Notes under the pieces: generated by a model
The model's input: only the letters and a program-made list of their open reading frames with translations
What the model was told of the DNA's origin: nothing
Database searches by the model: none
Assembly: GCF_000368765.1 (NCBI RefSeq)
Contig: NZ_KB849655.1
Coordinates: forward strand, 1,528,127 to 1,592,126
Reading direction: 5' to 3'
Source: Acinetobacter junii CIP 64.5
Lineage (GTDB): Bacteria > Pseudomonadota > Gammaproteobacteria > Pseudomonadales > Moraxellaceae
Length of the DNA: 64,000 bases
Shown: positions 18,578-29,564 of the stretch, piece by piece
Numbering within the stretch: position 1 is the first letter of the stretch
How the letters are laid out: each line of letters begins with the position of its first letter
Position numbers and translations under genes: made by a program

Positions 18578-21500
18578 TTATTGTGGATCAGCTTGGGTTG
18601 TTTTCAAAAGCGTTTGCAAATTAGCAGCTTTTGGTTTTACAAGCCAGAACTTACGACTATAGAAGTCGAACTCATTACGGATTTTATATGCCCAAGCACT
18701 ACCTGTTTCTTTGATATGTTCATCAAGGATACGCAGTAGATTTTCTTTGTGATCTTCCATCGACTCGGTAGAGATACGATTTAGGTCAATCAGCTCATGG
18801 TTGTAGTAGTCTACAAAGTCATTATCAAGGTCAAGTACGTAAGCGAAACCGCCTGTCATACCCGCACCAAAGTTATGACCAACTTTACCTAAGACAGTTA
18901 CCACACCACCTGTCATATATTCACAGCAGTGATCGCCAGCACCTTCAATTACCGCAAAAGCACCTGAGTTACGAACAGCGAAACGCTCACCCGCAGTACC
19001 CGCAGCAAATAACTTACCGCCAGTCGCACCATACAAACAAGTGTTACCGATGATTGCAGTATTTTGTGTTTGGAACGGTGAACCTTTTGGTGGGAAGATC
19101 GAAACGCGACCACCCGCCATGCCTTTACCAACGTAATCGTTCGCATCACCTTCAAGTTTGATATGCAGACCACCTGCGTTCCAAACACCAAGTGACTGAC
19201 CAGCTGTACCAACAAGATTCATAACAACTGGGCTGTTTTCCATACCTAAGTTGCCGTAACGACGTGCGATCTCACCTGATATACGTGCGCCAATTGAACG
19301 ATCACAGTTACCAACAGTGAAATTAAATGAACCGCCTGTACCTGCTTCAATCGCTGGTAGCATTTCAGCAACCATTTTCTCAGCCAATACACCTTTATCA
19401 AATGGTGCATTACCTTGAACTTGGCAATACTGAGCTTTACCTTCAGCAGATGGATGTGAAGTCAATAAAGCACTGAGATCAAGATGAGCATGCTTTTCAG
19501 TTTCACCTGGTAAAACTTCAAGCAAATCAACGCGACCAATCAAATCTTTAAGTGATGCAACACCTAGAGCAGCTAACCATTCACGTGTTTCTTCTGCAAT
19601 AAATTTGAAGAAGTTAATCAACATTTCTGGTTCGCCAATATAGTGTTCTTGACGTAAATGATCTTGCTGAGTTGCAACACCAGTTGCACAGTTATTCAAG
19701 TGGCAAATACGAAGATATTTACAACCTAATGCGATCATTGGTGTAGAACCGAAACCAAAGCTTTCAGCACCTAAAATTGCTGCTTTGATTACATCCAGAC
19801 CTGTTTTTAAACCACCATCAGTTTGTACACGCACCTTACCACGCAAATCATTTACACGAAGTGCTTGATGCGCTTCACTTAAACCTAATTCCCAAGGCGA
19901 ACCTGCATGGTGAATTGATGAAAGTGGAGATGCCGCTGTACCACCGTCATAACCAGAAATGGTAATGAAGTCAGCATAAGCTTTTGCAACACCTGCTGCA
20001 ATCGTTCCAACACCTGGCTCAGATACCAGTTTTACCGATACCATTGCTTGAGGGTTGACTTGCTTCAAGTCAAAGATCAACTGAGACAAATCTTCAATTG
20101 AGTAAATATCGTGGTGTGGCGGTGGTGAAATCAAAGTCACACCTGGTACCGAGTAACGTAAACGTGCAATTAAGCCATTCACTTTACCACCTGGTAACTG
20201 ACCACCCTCACCTGGTTTTGCACCTTGTGCCACTTTAATCTGCAAAACTTCAGCAGAAGTTAAGTACGCTGGTGTTACACCAAAACGGCCTGATGCAATC
20301 TGTTTGATTTTCGAGTTACGAATCGTGCCGTAACGCGCTGGGTCTTCACCGCCCTCACCTGAGTTCGAACGACCACCAATTGTATTCATTGCAATTGCAA
20401 TTGCTTCGTGTGCTTCTGGAGATAATGCACCCAAAGACATACCAGCAGAGTCGAAACGCGGAAGGATATCTTCAATGCTTTCAACTTGATCAAGCGCAAT
20501 TGAATTTGTCGTTTTTAATTTGAATAAGTCACGAATCGTAGCCACAGGACGGTTATTCACCAACTCTGCATATTCTTTAAAGTCTTGGTATTGACCTGAG
20601 CGAACAGCCTTGTGAAGTGAGTTAATCACGTCAGGGTTGAAAGCATGGTACTCTTTACCAAATACAAATTTAAGTAAACCACCTTGATCAATCGGCTTAC
20701 GGTTCTGCCAAGCAGTTGTTGCCAATTTTTTCTGATCGTTTTCTAAATCTGCAAATGTTGCACCTTGAATACGGCTTGGTACACCAAGGAAACACTTATC
20801 AACAACTTCAGAAGATAAACCTACCGCTTCGAATAATTGACCACCGCGATAAGAAGCAACTGTCGAAATACCCATTTTAGAAAGAACTTTCAACAAGCCT
20901 TTCTCAATACCTTTACGGAAGTTTGCTTGTGCGTGGATTGGATCACCCAATAACTCGCCTTTAGCAACTAGGTCATTGATTACATCATAAGCCAAGTAAG
21001 GGTAAACCGCTGTAGCACCAAAGCCGAGCAATACTGCAAATTGGTGTGGATCACGCGCAAAACCTGTCTCAACTAAAATGTTTGCATCTGTACGCAAACC
21101 AGTTTTAATTAAGTGATGATGTACGGCACCTGTTGCCAATGCTGAATTCGCAGGTAAGAAGCCTTCACGGAAGTTCTTATCTGTTAATACGATCAGTGTT
21201 TTCCCATCACGAACAGCTTGAGCAGCTTCTTCACAAATACGAGCAATTGCCGCTTGTAAGCCTTCAGCCTCAGCGTAGTTCAAATCAATATCAACAACGC
21301 CATAACCTTCGCGCTCTTTTTCCACATCACGAAGCTGCTGCATTTTTGAGTTTGACAATACAGGACTTGAAATAATGATGCGGTCAGCGTGCTCTGGACC
21401 TTGTTCAAATACGTTTTGCTCACGACCTAAGCAAGTTTCCAATGACATCACAATCGATTCACGCAATGGATCAATTGGTGGATTAGTTACTTGAGCAAAC

Positions 21501-23062
21501 TGTTGACGGAAATAATCAGATACATGACGTACCTGACGAGATAATACTGCCATTGGCGTATCATCACCCATCGAACCAACAGCTTCTTGACCACTTTCTG
21601 CGATAGGACGTAACAACTGATCACGCTCTTCAAATGTTACCATAAACATTTTTTGAGCTGCTTTTAATGCATCGCCAGTTAAACCTTGATCAACTAATTG
21701 TTCTTCAAGTTGCGGGTTCGCTTGCAAACGGATTGCGTGATCACGTAACCATTCACGATATGGACGCATGTTTTTAAGATGGTTACTAACATCTTTAGTA
21801 TCGAGAACTTTACCTGTCAGTGTATCTACAACAAGGATTTGACCAGGACCTACACGGCCTTTAGATACCACATCTTCTGGTTCATAACCCCATACACCGA
21901 TCTCAGATGCAAGTGTGATGTAATCATTTTTAGTGATCACCCAACGTGCTGGACGCAAACCATTACGGTCAAGCATACAGATTGCATGGCGACCATCTTG
22001 AATAACCAAACCTGCTGGACCATCCCAAGCTTCCATATGCTTAGAGTTGAACTCATAGAAAGCACGTAAGTCAGCATCTAAGGTTTCAACGTTTTGCCAA
22101 GCTGGTGGAACTAACATACGTAGTGCACGGAATAAATCCATACCACCACCAACTAAGATTTCAAGCATATTATCTAAGCTTGAAGAATCTGAGCCAGTAC
22201 GGTTAACAATTGGATTTAGTTCAGTTAAGCCTGGAAGTAATGGGTTTTCAAATTTTGGAGTACGCGCCAAAGCCCAGTTACGGTTTGCAGTAATGGTATT
22301 AATTTCACCATTGTGTGCAAGATAACGGAAAGGCTGAGCCAATGGCCAACGCGGCAATGTGTTGGTTGAGAAGCGTTGATGGAATACAACGATATGTGAT
22401 TTTAGACGCTCATCTGCCAAATCAGTATAGAAGTCAGCAATAGCAGCAGGCATCATCAAGCCTTTATAGCTAATCACTGTTGTGGCTAAAGTAGTCACAT
22501 AAAATAAAGGATCATTTTGTAATTGTTGTTCAGCACGACGACGCGCTAAAAAGAGTTTACGATTAAACTCAACTTCAGTGACACCCATAGGGCAGTTCAC
22601 TAGAATTTGTTCAAATGCTGGAAGTGATTGCAACGCAATTTCACCTAGAGCATCATTATTTGTCGGCACAACACGCCATGCTGCAACGGTAAGACCTTCA
22701 GCTGTAATTTCTTTGTTCAGAATATTTTTGGCATTTTGAGCTAAAGCAGGGTCAATATTTAAAAATACAGTACCCGCAGCAAAAATCTCAGTAAGATTAG
22801 TACCTAACTTCTGAGCTTCGTCACGAAAGAACTGTTTCGGCATAGCCAATAGCAATCCGCACCCATCTCCCGTCTTACCATCTGCGGCAATACCACCACG
22901 GTGCGTCATGCAACTTAAACTGTGAATTGCGGTTTCCACAAGATGATGACTTGAATCACCCTTCATATGGGCAATCAAACCAAAACCACAGTTATCCTTA
23001 AACTCATCAGGTTGATATAAACCTTGAGCGGGAGCTACAGTATTAGGCGATGGCATGTGCAT
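18578..23062 (-). CDS. gltB: Glutamate synthase (NADPH) large subunit
   Basis: 1494 aa from the ATG at 23062, chosen because AGAAGGG lies six bases before it; upstream in-frame starts to 23101 lack a site. It hydrolyses glutamine and transfers ammonia to 2-oxoglutarate. After a short propeptide the mature N-terminal catalytic Cys is in [11 protein letters not shown] (residue 25). Segments visible in order are class II amidotransferase, central domain, FMN/synthase domain with the [3Fe-4S] ligands [19 protein letters not shown], and a C-terminal beta-helix of Gly-rich repeats. Length fits GltB. The upstream region has a sigma-54-like promoter and NtrC-like sites. Confidence 0.97.
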   Translation of the reverse strand: MHMPSPNTVAPAQGLYQPDEFKDNCGFGLIAHMKGDSSHHLVETAIHSLSCMTHRGGIAADGKTGDGCGLLLAMPKQFFRDEAQKLGTNLTEIFAAGTVFLNIDPALAQNAKNILNKEITAEGLTVAAWRVVPTNNDALGEIALQSLPAFEQILVNCPMGVTEVEFNRKLFLARRRAEQQLQNDPLFYVTTLATTVISYKGLMMPAAIADFYTDLADERLKSHIVVFHQRFSTNTLPRWPLAQPFRYLAHNGEINTITANRNWALARTPKFENPLLPGLTELNPIVNRTGSDSSSLDNMLEILVGGGMDLFRALRMLVPPAWQNVETLDADLRAFYEFNSKHMEAWDGPAGLVIQDGRHAICMLDRNGLRPARWVITKNDYITLASEIGVWGYEPEDVVSKGRVGPGQILVVDTLTGKVLDTKDVSNHLKNMRPYREWLRDHAIRLQANPQLEEQLVDQGLTGDALKAAQKMFMVTFEERDQLLRPIAESGQEAVGSMGDDTPMAVLSRQVRHVSDYFRQQFAQVTNPPIDPLRESIVMSLETCLGREQNVFEQGPEHADRIIISSPVLSNSKMQQLRDVEKEREGYGVVDIDLNYAEAEGLQAAIARICEEAAQAVRDGKTLIVLTDKNFREGFLPANSALATGAVHHHLIKTGLRTDANILVETGFARDPHQFAVLLGFGATAVYPYLAYDVINDLVAKGELLGDPIHAQANFRKGIEKGLLKVLSKMGISTVASYRGGQLFEAVGLSSEVVDKCFLGVPSRIQGATFADLENDQKKLATTAWQNRKPIDQGGLLKFVFGKEYHAFNPDVINSLHKAVRSGQYQDFKEYAELVNNRPVATIRDLFKLKTTNSIALDQVESIEDILPRFDSAGMSLGALSPEAHEAIAIAMNTIGGRSNSGEGGEDPARYGTIRNSKIKQIASGRFGVTPAYLTSAEVLQIKVAQGAKPGEGGQLPGGKVNGLIARLRYSVPGVTLISPPPHHDIYSIEDLSQLIFDLKQVNPQAMVSVKLVSEPGVGTIAAGVAKAYADFITISGYDGGTAASPLSSIHHAGSPWELGLSEAHQALRVNDLRGKVRVQTDGGLKTGLDVIKAAILGAESFGFGSTPMIALGCKYLRICHLNNCATGVATQQDHLRQEHYIGEPEMLINFFKFIAEETREWLAALGVASLKDLIGRVDLLEVLPGETEKHAHLDLSALLTSHPSAEGKAQYCQVQGNAPFDKGVLAEKMVAEMLPAIEAGTGGSFNFTVGNCDRSIGARISGEIARRYGNLGMENSPVVMNLVGTAGQSLGVWNAGGLHIKLEGDANDYVGKGMAGGRVSIFPPKGSPFQTQNTAIIGNTCLYGATGGKLFAAGTAGERFAVRNSGAFAVIEGAGDHCCEYMTGGVVTVLGKVGHNFGAGMTGGFAYVLDLDNDFVDYYNHELIDLNRISTESMEDHKENLLRILDEHIKETGSAWAYKIRNEFDFYSRKFWLVKPKAANLQTLLKTTQADPQ

Positions 23063-23355
23063 AGCGTACCCTTCTTTCAACATGGCTCTTTCGAGCAACA
23101 AACAATCAATTCATTTTCTGCGATATTGCCGATCAACTCATATAAAGTTCAATGCTTCGCGAAAACATTTTTTCTGGCGGATTTGCAATATACGCTGTTC
23201 TGCTAGGAGATTCAGCGCATTTCACCATACAAAGTGTTTTTAGTTATTACACCTTCACACTTCTTTGTAAAGCACAAAAACTTTACATTTCACCAAAATA
23301 ATGAATCATTTAGCACTAAAAAGAGCAATGAGCAGATAAATTAGCACCACAACGA

Positions 23356-23371
23356 TGCAAAAAATATGCCA
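23356..23371 (-). promoter_or_regulatory. Putative sigma-54 promoter of gltBD
   Basis: Minus strand TGGCATATTTTTTGCA: GG and GC are exactly 10 bases apart, and the match to TGGCAC-N5-TTGCA is nearly perfect. The predicted transcript start is near 23345. Confidence 0.65.
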
Positions 23372-23498
23372 CAAAATTATAAATTTACTAAATCATTAAA
23401 AAAGTTAAAATAACTAAAAATTATAAAGATATGCGACGTTTCCTTTTAGAACAAAATTGCACCAAAAAAAAGCTTAATGCAACAATTTTGAACTATTT

Positions 23499-23515
23499 TG
23501 CACCATTTTAATGCA
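23499..23515. promoter_or_regulatory. NtrC-like binding site upstream of gltB
   Basis: TGCACCATTTTAATGCA is a 17-bp dyad with the spacing of enteric NtrC sites (TGCACY-N5-RGTGCA type). It is about 140 bases upstream of the sigma-54-like element, as expected for an enhancer. A second, looser pair of the same half-sites lies at 23458-23481 (TGCACCA...TTAATGCA). Confidence 0.5.
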
Positions 23516-23518
23516 ATA

Positions 23519-24397
23519 TTAATTAAACGGATCCGTTACCTCTCTTCCGGAAGAATCTGAATTTTCTCTTATTTTTTCAGGAGTTGAGCTGTTATTTTGT
23601 TGATTAGACTGACTTTGTCTAACATTAACCACATTACCTTGTGCATCGCGCTGAGTCACCGTTGTAGTCACAGTTGTCGATGTATTTACACTCTGAGTTG
23701 TAGCGGTATTTGATGAACCCTTCGCCTGCTGCCCACTCATCAACAAAGTTTCATCTATTTTAGGTAATGCTGCTGGCTTCAAACGCACTTCAAATAACTG
23801 ATTCGAAGCTGATTTTAACTCATCTGAGCCTAAATCATTTACATAAGACGTATAAGTAGATAATTGCTGAATGGTCGGATGTATTGACTTTGGTAGAACT
23901 AAATTAAGTTGGGAAAATTGACGTTTAGCTTCTTCAGCGTTTGGGAAAAGACCATATGTCAATACATATTGTTCAACCTGTTGATCACCACTCAAACGAA
24001 AATAACTAAATTTATTCCGATCTGCACGACTCAACAAAAAGTTTTTAACAATTGCCTCATCTGAACTACGAAAAATTTCAACAACCCATTGACGTTGATT
24101 TTCACTGATAAATTTTGTTCCACGGAATTCAGGCGCATGTTCATTCGACACAACAACACGAGTAGTTAAATCTAGCGGTTTAACCTCATTCGTTAATGCA
24201 CCTAAATTCGTAGTCGCTGTTACTTTTTCAGCCTTAATTTCAACCTGTGCTTCATTTTTAGAAGGGTGATCCACCTCAACAAGCGCATCACGATCCGTTA
24301 CAGCCCAAAATATCAGTGCAGCCACCAAACAAGCGATTGAGAAAAAAAGCCAGCTATACTGTTGAATATTTTGCCAAATTGATCGTGACACAGCCAT
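23519..24397 (-). CDS. Membrane-anchored SPOR-like protein, DamX-type position
   Basis: 292 aa. One transmembrane helix at about residues 15-33 (WLFFSIACLVAALIFWAV) is followed by a periplasmic region. A SPOR-like fold is suggested at about residues 100-180: QWVVEIFRSSDEAIVKNFLLSR, then VEQYVLTYGLFPNAEEAKRQFSQL, a pattern of a strand, helix, 'YG-F' turn and helix. The C-terminal 80 residues are Ser/Thr/Gln-rich and probably disordered. It is 16 bases downstream of aroB, the position occupied by damX in enterics, which supports a septal cell-wall-binding role. Weak sequence similarity means the assignment is moderate. Confidence 0.65.
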   Translation of the reverse strand: MAVSRSIWQNIQQYSWLFFSIACLVAALIFWAVTDRDALVEVDHPSKNEAQVEIKAEKVTATTNLGALTNEVKPLDLTTRVVVSNEHAPEFRGTKFISENQRQWVVEIFRSSDEAIVKNFLLSRADRNKFSYFRLSGDQQVEQYVLTYGLFPNAEEAKRQFSQLNLVLPKSIHPTIQQLSTYTSYVNDLGSDELKSASNQLFEVRLKPAALPKIDETLLMSGQQAKGSSNTATTQSVNTSTTVTTTVTQRDAQGNVVNVRQSQSNQQNNSSTPEKIRENSDSSGREVTDPFN

Positions 24398-24413
24398 ATT
24401 ACCCTAATTTTAA

Positions 24414-25496
24414 TTACGCGCTTTGGTTTGCAAGAATCGCTTGTTTCATCAGCTCAACATCAAAATCCTTAGTGATCACTGCTTGTCCAAGTTGTTTCAA
24501 CAAAACCAAACGCAATTGACCATTCAAAACTTTCTTATCATGTGCCATATAAGCTAAGAATTCTTCAAGAGGAATTTTTGGACATGATATCGGTAAACGA
24601 GCACGTTGAATGATTTTTTTTGTACGCTCAAGATCTCCCCTTGAGATCCAACCCAAACGTTCAGACAAATCAGCAGCCATCACCATACCCGTAGCAACAG
24701 CTTCTCCATGCAACCAAACACCGTAACCTAAATAAGACTCTATTGCATGCCCAAATGTATGTCCTAAATTCAACAAAGCTCGCTCACCTTGCTCTTTCTC
24801 ATCATTTGCAACAATTCTAGCCTTATGAGCACAAGAGCGATAAACTGCTTCAGCTAACAGGTTTGCATCTCGAGCAACCAACCCATCCATGTTCTCTTCG
24901 AGCCAAGTTAAAAAATCAAGATCACCAAGTAACGCATATTTAATCACTTCTGCTAATCCAGCCGACAACTCTCGATCAGGCAAAGTGTCTAACTGCACCA
25001 TATCAGCCAGCACCACTTGTGGTTGCTGAAAAGCACCCAGCATATTTTTACCCAGTGGATGATTAATTCCTGTTTTACCCCCAACACTCGAGTCCACTTG
25101 CGACAATAAAGTTGTAGGAACCTGAATGAAATTTACACCACGTTGAAAACAAGCGGATGCAAAACCAGCCATATCACCTACAACACCACCACCTAAGGCA
25201 AGCACTGTACAATCTCGATTAAAACCCGCTTCTAATAAAGCATTAAAAATCAGATTCAAATGCTCAATATCTTTATACTGCTCACCATCAGGTAAGATAC
25301 AAGTTGCAACTTGTTTATCTAATTGCTCTAAAGCTTTAACATAATGCTCCGCGTATAAAGGTGCGACAGTTGTGTTAGATACCAACATCACTTGTCGTCC
25401 GTGCAGATAAGGTTCAAGTAATCTCTTGGGATCTAAATGATTACCAATAAAAATCGGATACCGACGATCCCCCAACTCTACATGTAACGTCTGCAT
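24414..25496 (-). CDS. aroB: 3-dehydroquinate synthase
   Basis: 360 aa from ATG 25496 ([21 protein letters not shown]); the in-frame ATG at 25508 adds four residues and is less likely. It converts DAHP to 3-dehydroquinate, second step of the shikimate pathway, using NAD+ and a metal ion. The NAD-binding Gly-rich segment is [15 protein letters not shown], and metal ligands are in [12 protein letters not shown] and [11 protein letters not shown]. It sits between aroK (20 bases upstream) and the damX-like gene, the same order as in many gammaproteobacteria. Confidence 0.97.
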   Translation of the reverse strand: MQTLHVELGDRRYPIFIGNHLDPKRLLEPYLHGRQVMLVSNTTVAPLYAEHYVKALEQLDKQVATCILPDGEQYKDIEHLNLIFNALLEAGFNRDCTVLALGGGVVGDMAGFASACFQRGVNFIQVPTTLLSQVDSSVGGKTGINHPLGKNMLGAFQQPQVVLADMVQLDTLPDRELSAGLAEVIKYALLGDLDFLTWLEENMDGLVARDANLLAEAVYRSCAHKARIVANDEKEQGERALLNLGHTFGHAIESYLGYGVWLHGEAVATGMVMAADLSERLGWISRGDLERTKKIIQRARLPISCPKIPLEEFLAYMAHDKKVLNGQLRLVLLKQLGQAVITKDFDVELMKQAILANQSA

Positions 25497-25516
25497 AGCA
25501 TTAACCACTAAATAAA

Positions 25517-26077
25517 TTACTTGACTTGTTTAGATAAAATTAACTGAAGAATTCTTTGAGCTAAATCTCTTGCTGCACCTTGATTTGTTTCAATAATATA
25601 ATGAGCAACTTCGCGATAGAGTGGATCTCTCGCCTCTAGCAATTCTCTAAGTTTCTTTTCAGGATTTTCAACTTGAAGTAATGGACGATTTTTATCACGA
25701 TAGGTACGCTGCAGTTGAAGTTCTACAGGCGTATAAAGATAAACAACTATTCCTCGCTGATGAAGGAATTGACGATTTTCTGCTTGAGTAACTGCACCAC
25801 CACCTGTTGCTAGAACTAATGATGAACGAGAAGTTAAGTCATTTAATACATTTGTCTCGCGTAAACGAAATCCCACTTCACCTTCTTTTTCAAATATCCA
25901 TGGAATGGTAGCGCCTGTTTTACGTTCGATTTCATGATCACTATCAATAAAATCACGACCTAACAATTCTGCTAAATGCCGACCAACTGTTGTTTTACCT
26001 GCCCCCATTGGCCCTACCAAATAAATATTTGGTAGGGATTCAAACGCTTTGCTTGGCAACGCGCCACCTATATTCAT
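25517..26077 (-). CDS. aroK: Shikimate kinase
   Basis: 186 aa. It phosphorylates shikimate with ATP. The Walker A motif is [18 protein letters not shown] near residue 20; the shikimate-binding Asp and Arg are in [10 protein letters not shown] and [15 protein letters not shown] and the lid RNRPLL-type Arg segment (DKNRPLLQ) follow. The N-terminal 13 residues before the core are longer than average, so a later start is possible. It lies 20 bases after pilQ, the common pilQ-aroK-aroB linkage. Confidence 0.96.
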   Translation of the reverse strand: MNIGGALPSKAFESLPNIYLVGPMGAGKTTVGRHLAELLGRDFIDSDHEIERKTGATIPWIFEKEGEVGFRLRETNVLNDLTSRSSLVLATGGGAVTQAENRQFLHQRGIVVYLYTPVELQLQRTYRDKNRPLLQVENPEKKLRELLEARDPLYREVAHYIIETNQGAARDLAQRILQLILSKQVK

Positions 26078-26096
26078 TGCGACTATTGAAAATATA

Positions 26097-28280
26097 TTAA
26101 TGATTTCTTGTCAAAGTGTCATTAACAATTCTCGGCGTAACAAAAATAAGCAACTCGCGTTTATTGTCTTGTTTAGACTCTCTGCGGAATAATTTCCCAA
26201 CATAAGGTAAATCACCCAAGAATGGAACTTTGGTCTGAGAATTAATATTTTCTTGCTCGAAGATTCCACCAAGAACAACAGTTTCACCATTATCAACCAC
26301 AACATTCGTATCAATTGTGTTTTTATTAATCGTCAACTGACCTGTAGGTGTTGGTGTTCCTGGTGAGTCTTTGGTGATGTTTAATTTCATCATCACCTTA
26401 CCCTCAGGGGTAATACTTGGTGTAACATCCAAACTTAAGGTCGCATCAATAAATTCAGTTTTTGGAACAGCATTAGCTCCACCACCCGTAGAAGATGAAT
26501 AAGGAATTTGAGTCCCTGATTCAATTTTTGCAGCTTGCTTATCTGCGGTTAGAACTTTCGGAGTTGAGATTACTTCACCATAACCATCAGCCTGAACAGC
26601 CGACAACTCTAGGTCCAACATAAAATCTGAAAGACTAATTAAACCAAAAGCAATACGACTTGCTCCAGGTGTCACAGCACCTAAATTCACATTCAGATTA
26701 TCTGGACGCTCAATATCATATTTCCAACCACCAGTTTCACTATCAGCTGTAGGTTCTCGTAAATTCCATAAAGTTGTATCACTACCACCAACAAGCAAAT
26801 CATTATTAGATGCTATACCTTGAGACAATATCCCCCATTTCACTCCCATCTCTTTGGTAAAGTCGGTACTCGCACGCACAATACGTGCTTCAATCATCAC
26901 TTGCTTCACTGATACATCGAGCAAGTCAATCATCTTACGGATTTGATCAATCTTTTGAGATGTATCATTTATAATCAACGTATTTGTACGTGGATCAATC
27001 GAAACCGTTCCGCGCGGGCTTAATAAACTACCTACGCTATCTCCTAAAGGATCACCCCCCCCCTGATTGCGATTACCATTAGCTATGCTATTTTTACCTT
27101 GAGTGATGAGTTTTTCAATATCTGCTGCTTTCGCATAACTCAATTGAATATACTCTGTTTGCAAAGGTGAAAGTTTCACACTTTGAGCGACTGCTTTCGC
27201 CTCATCCTCTTCCGCTTTGATCAGCTCCGTAACAGGTGCGATCCAAATTACATTTCCATTACGACGCTTATCTAGATTTTTTGTTTTTAAAACGATATCA
27301 AGCGCCTGATCCCAAGGAACGTCTTTAAGACGTAGCGTAATATTTCCTTGTACAGTATCAGCGGCAACCATATTGATTCCTGTAAAGTCTGCTAATAACT
27401 GCAAAACACGGCGGACTTCAATATCTTGGAAATCTAATGAAATTTTATTTCCAGTATAGGTCTGTGGTTTAGCTTTATTCGGTGACTTGTCTTCTGGTCG
27501 TTTCAAACTAATTGTAAGTTTGTTCTCTGCCTGATAAGCCATGTACTCATAGCTACCTGCAGACTGAATAGTAATAACCCCATTTCCTTTATCGTTATAA
27601 GCATCAATACTTGCTACGGGGGTCGCAAAATCATTAGTGTTTAAACGACGCGCCAAGTGCGTTGGGATTTTATTTCCAAGAGTACGAACAACAATTTTAC
27701 TTCCTTGTTGTTGCACATCTACTGGTGTATTACCCCCCAATAAATCGATAACAACTAGTCCTTCACCTTGATTTCCTCGTTGAAAACCAATATTGGAAAC
27801 ACCTTGTTGAACTTGTCGAGTAGCGACCGTAGGATTAGTGATTAATGTTGGTTTTGCTGAATTTATTTTCAAAACAAAAGTATTACCTTCAACACGGGTT
27901 GTGAATGCACCTGAATCCTTTAGATTCACGATCAAACGCGCACGCTGATCATCTGCAGCCACATTGATTGAACTTGCTTCATTGGTTGAAACAGGAATGG
28001 ATGTTTGCTTTAAGTTCTGCTGAGCCTTATCAAAATCTAAAATTAAACGAGCAGGCTGCTCAAGTTGATAGGCCTGTGGTTGAGGAGGCAAACCATTAAA
28101 CATAACTCTGATTTCAGTACCCTGATCACCCAAGTTCATCGGCACGATATTTGTAATACCCACCTGTGCCGAAGCTACTTGCGAAATAGCAATTGCAACC
28201 GCAGCCATAGAAAATTGACGGAATGCATGATTCATGGTCTTCGCTTCCCCAAATAAAGAATCTTTAATCTGTTTTTTCAT
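26097..28280 (-). CDS. pilQ: Type IV pilus secretin PilQ
   Basis: 727 aa from ATG 28280, which has AAGGGAA seven bases before it; the longer frame from 28313 would overlap pilP. Its ring in the outer membrane is the pilus exit pore. A hydrophobic signal segment ends at VASAQ. AMIN domains (GITNIVPMNLGDQGTEIRVMF and a second copy near FQRGNQGEGLVVIDLLGG) bind peptidoglycan. The secretin N1 domain follows (ISLDFQDIEVRRVLQLLADF), then the C-terminal secretin domain ending in VPFLGDLPYVGKLFRR and ELLIFVTPRIV. Last gene of pilMNOPQ. Confidence 0.97.
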   Translation of the reverse strand: MKKQIKDSLFGEAKTMNHAFRQFSMAAVAIAISQVASAQVGITNIVPMNLGDQGTEIRVMFNGLPPQPQAYQLEQPARLILDFDKAQQNLKQTSIPVSTNEASSINVAADDQRARLIVNLKDSGAFTTRVEGNTFVLKINSAKPTLITNPTVATRQVQQGVSNIGFQRGNQGEGLVVIDLLGGNTPVDVQQQGSKIVVRTLGNKIPTHLARRLNTNDFATPVASIDAYNDKGNGVITIQSAGSYEYMAYQAENKLTISLKRPEDKSPNKAKPQTYTGNKISLDFQDIEVRRVLQLLADFTGINMVAADTVQGNITLRLKDVPWDQALDIVLKTKNLDKRRNGNVIWIAPVTELIKAEEDEAKAVAQSVKLSPLQTEYIQLSYAKAADIEKLITQGKNSIANGNRNQGGGDPLGDSVGSLLSPRGTVSIDPRTNTLIINDTSQKIDQIRKMIDLLDVSVKQVMIEARIVRASTDFTKEMGVKWGILSQGIASNNDLLVGGSDTTLWNLREPTADSETGGWKYDIERPDNLNVNLGAVTPGASRIAFGLISLSDFMLDLELSAVQADGYGEVISTPKVLTADKQAAKIESGTQIPYSSSTGGGANAVPKTEFIDATLSLDVTPSITPEGKVMMKLNITKDSPGTPTPTGQLTINKNTIDTNVVVDNGETVVLGGIFEQENINSQTKVPFLGDLPYVGKLFRRESKQDNKRELLIFVTPRIVNDTLTRNH

Positions 28281-28296
28281 TTTTATTCCCTTAATT

Positions 28297-28824
28297 TTAT
28301 GGTGCCATACCAATTAGAACGAGCGTTCTTGGTCTCTCCACATAACCATCACGCCCATCTGGTACAATTTCCACCAAATCAATCTGAGTCGGACTAATTT
28401 TTACCACTCGACCTTGATTCATTCCTAAGTAGTTTCCAACCTGCACCCGCTCAATTTGTCGATCAGGGGTCTGAATCAGTGCTATCGTTTCATTGGTTTT
28501 ACCACGCATGCTACCCTTCATATTTAGGGATTCCAACGCATAACTTTCCAGTGGTTGCGGTTGACGATTGAAATTTGGATAAACGCGTTTACCCGCCATT
28601 ATCTTTAACTCAGCCGCCAATGAGCTTGGCATAAATGGACTTTTCAATTGATGTGCTGAATAGTTAAATAATGGTACAGGGCTAAATACCGGTGCTGGCT
28701 CAATAGGTAAAGCAGGTTCGTTCCGAATTTCAGCCATTTTTTGGTTTACGGCGTCAATTTTTGAATCACACCCAACCAAAACAAGCCCAGCCATAAAACT
28801 AAATAATAATTTATAATTATTCAT
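28297..28824 (-). CDS. pilP: Type IV pilus lipoprotein PilP
   Basis: 175 aa with a lipobox (GLVLVGCDSK) near residue 19, so it is an inner-membrane lipoprotein. A Pro-rich linker follows, then a C-terminal domain with YALESLNMKGSMRGKTNETIALIQTPDRQIERVQVGNYLGMNQG, the HR-like fold that contacts PilQ. It links the PilN-PilO dimer to the secretin. Its start overlaps the end of pilO by one base and pilQ follows after 16 bases. Confidence 0.95.
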   Translation of the reverse strand: MNNYKLLFSFMAGLVLVGCDSKIDAVNQKMAEIRNEPALPIEPAPVFSPVPLFNYSAHQLKSPFMPSSLAAELKIMAGKRVYPNFNRQPQPLESYALESLNMKGSMRGKTNETIALIQTPDRQIERVQVGNYLGMNQGRVVKISPTQIDLVEIVPDGRDGYVERPRTLVLIGMAP

Positions 28825-29564
28825 TAGTTAGTTCCTCCTTGACTAGGTGGATTATTCTGAGGAGGTACCGCCGCTCCAACCTCAGTGTTTGCTGCATCAT
28901 CAGCCCCCACATAACGGTAGGTTTTGGCTTTAACAGAATAATTCACAACAGGAATATCTGACTTCTTCGTCTTATCTTCTGAAGCTTCAACCGTGAAATC
29001 ATGTAAAGTTACAATTCGAGGCAGTGCAGCAATACCTGTAGCAAATGCTCCAAATGCATGATAATCGCCAGTTGCTTCAATACTAATCGGTTGTTCAATA
29101 AAGAATTCTTGCTTAACCTCATTTTCTAAGCGAATATTCTTAAACTTCAACCCCGAATTCACACCAGTCAAGTTAATATCTTCAACCAAACTTGGAATCT
29201 CAGTTTCTTTCGGCAATTGTTCTAGTTGCTGATTAAAATTAGCTTCCATTTCTTGTAACTGAGCTTGGTAACGCTGCAAATTACGCAGTTTAGAGTCTTT
29301 TTCTCTAAATTCATTCAATAAACTTTGCTCTTTAGCCTCTTCATTAGCAATACGCTCAAGCTGAGATTTAATAACAACAAAGTAACCAAGTGCTAAAACA
29401 GCTAAAAAAACAAAAATCCAACATGTCACTTTTACAGATAGCGGCCAGCTACCGTAATTATTCATATCAAGCGTATTAAATTGCTGAAAGAATTGCTCTA
29501 CTGTCATTTTCTTTTTCTTTACAGCAACATCTTGATTGAGTTCATTTAATTCTTCTTGACTCAT
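28824..29564 (-). CDS. pilO: Type IV pilus inner-membrane protein PilO
   Basis: 246 aa. A cytoplasmic N-terminus is followed by a single membrane helix (about residues 45-66, VTCWIFVFLAVLALGYFVVI), a coiled coil (LERIANEEAKEQSLLNEFREKDSKLRNLQRYQAQLQEMEANF) and a ferredoxin-like periplasmic domain. It pairs with PilN to form the alignment complex. Overlaps pilN by four bases. The C-terminal tail is Pro/Asn-rich. Confidence 0.95.
   Translation of the reverse strand: MSQEELNELNQDVAVKKKKMTVEQFFQQFNTLDMNNYGSWPLSVKVTCWIFVFLAVLALGYFVVIKSQLERIANEEAKEQSLLNEFREKDSKLRNLQRYQAQLQEMEANFNQQLEQLPKETEIPSLVEDINLTGVNSGLKFKNIRLENEVKQEFFIEQPISIEATGDYHAFGAFATGIAALPRIVTLHDFTVEASEDKTKKSDIPVVNYSVKAKTYRYVGADDAANTEVGAAVPPQNNPPSQGGTN

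Larger units (their letters stand above)
23063..23518. other. gltB upstream region
   Basis: 456 bases with no gene. It holds a sigma-54-like element at 23356-23371 and NtrC-like TGCA dyads at 23458-23481 and 23499-23515. The implied leader of roughly 280 bases before gltB is long; it is AT-rich and shows no obvious riboswitch-like structure. Confidence 0.6.

Noticed and set aside
23343..23359. Third NtrC-like dyad AGCACCACAACGATGCA
   Set aside because: It overlaps the -12 element of the putative sigma-54 promoter and matches only the outer bases. Kept as a remark, not as a feature.
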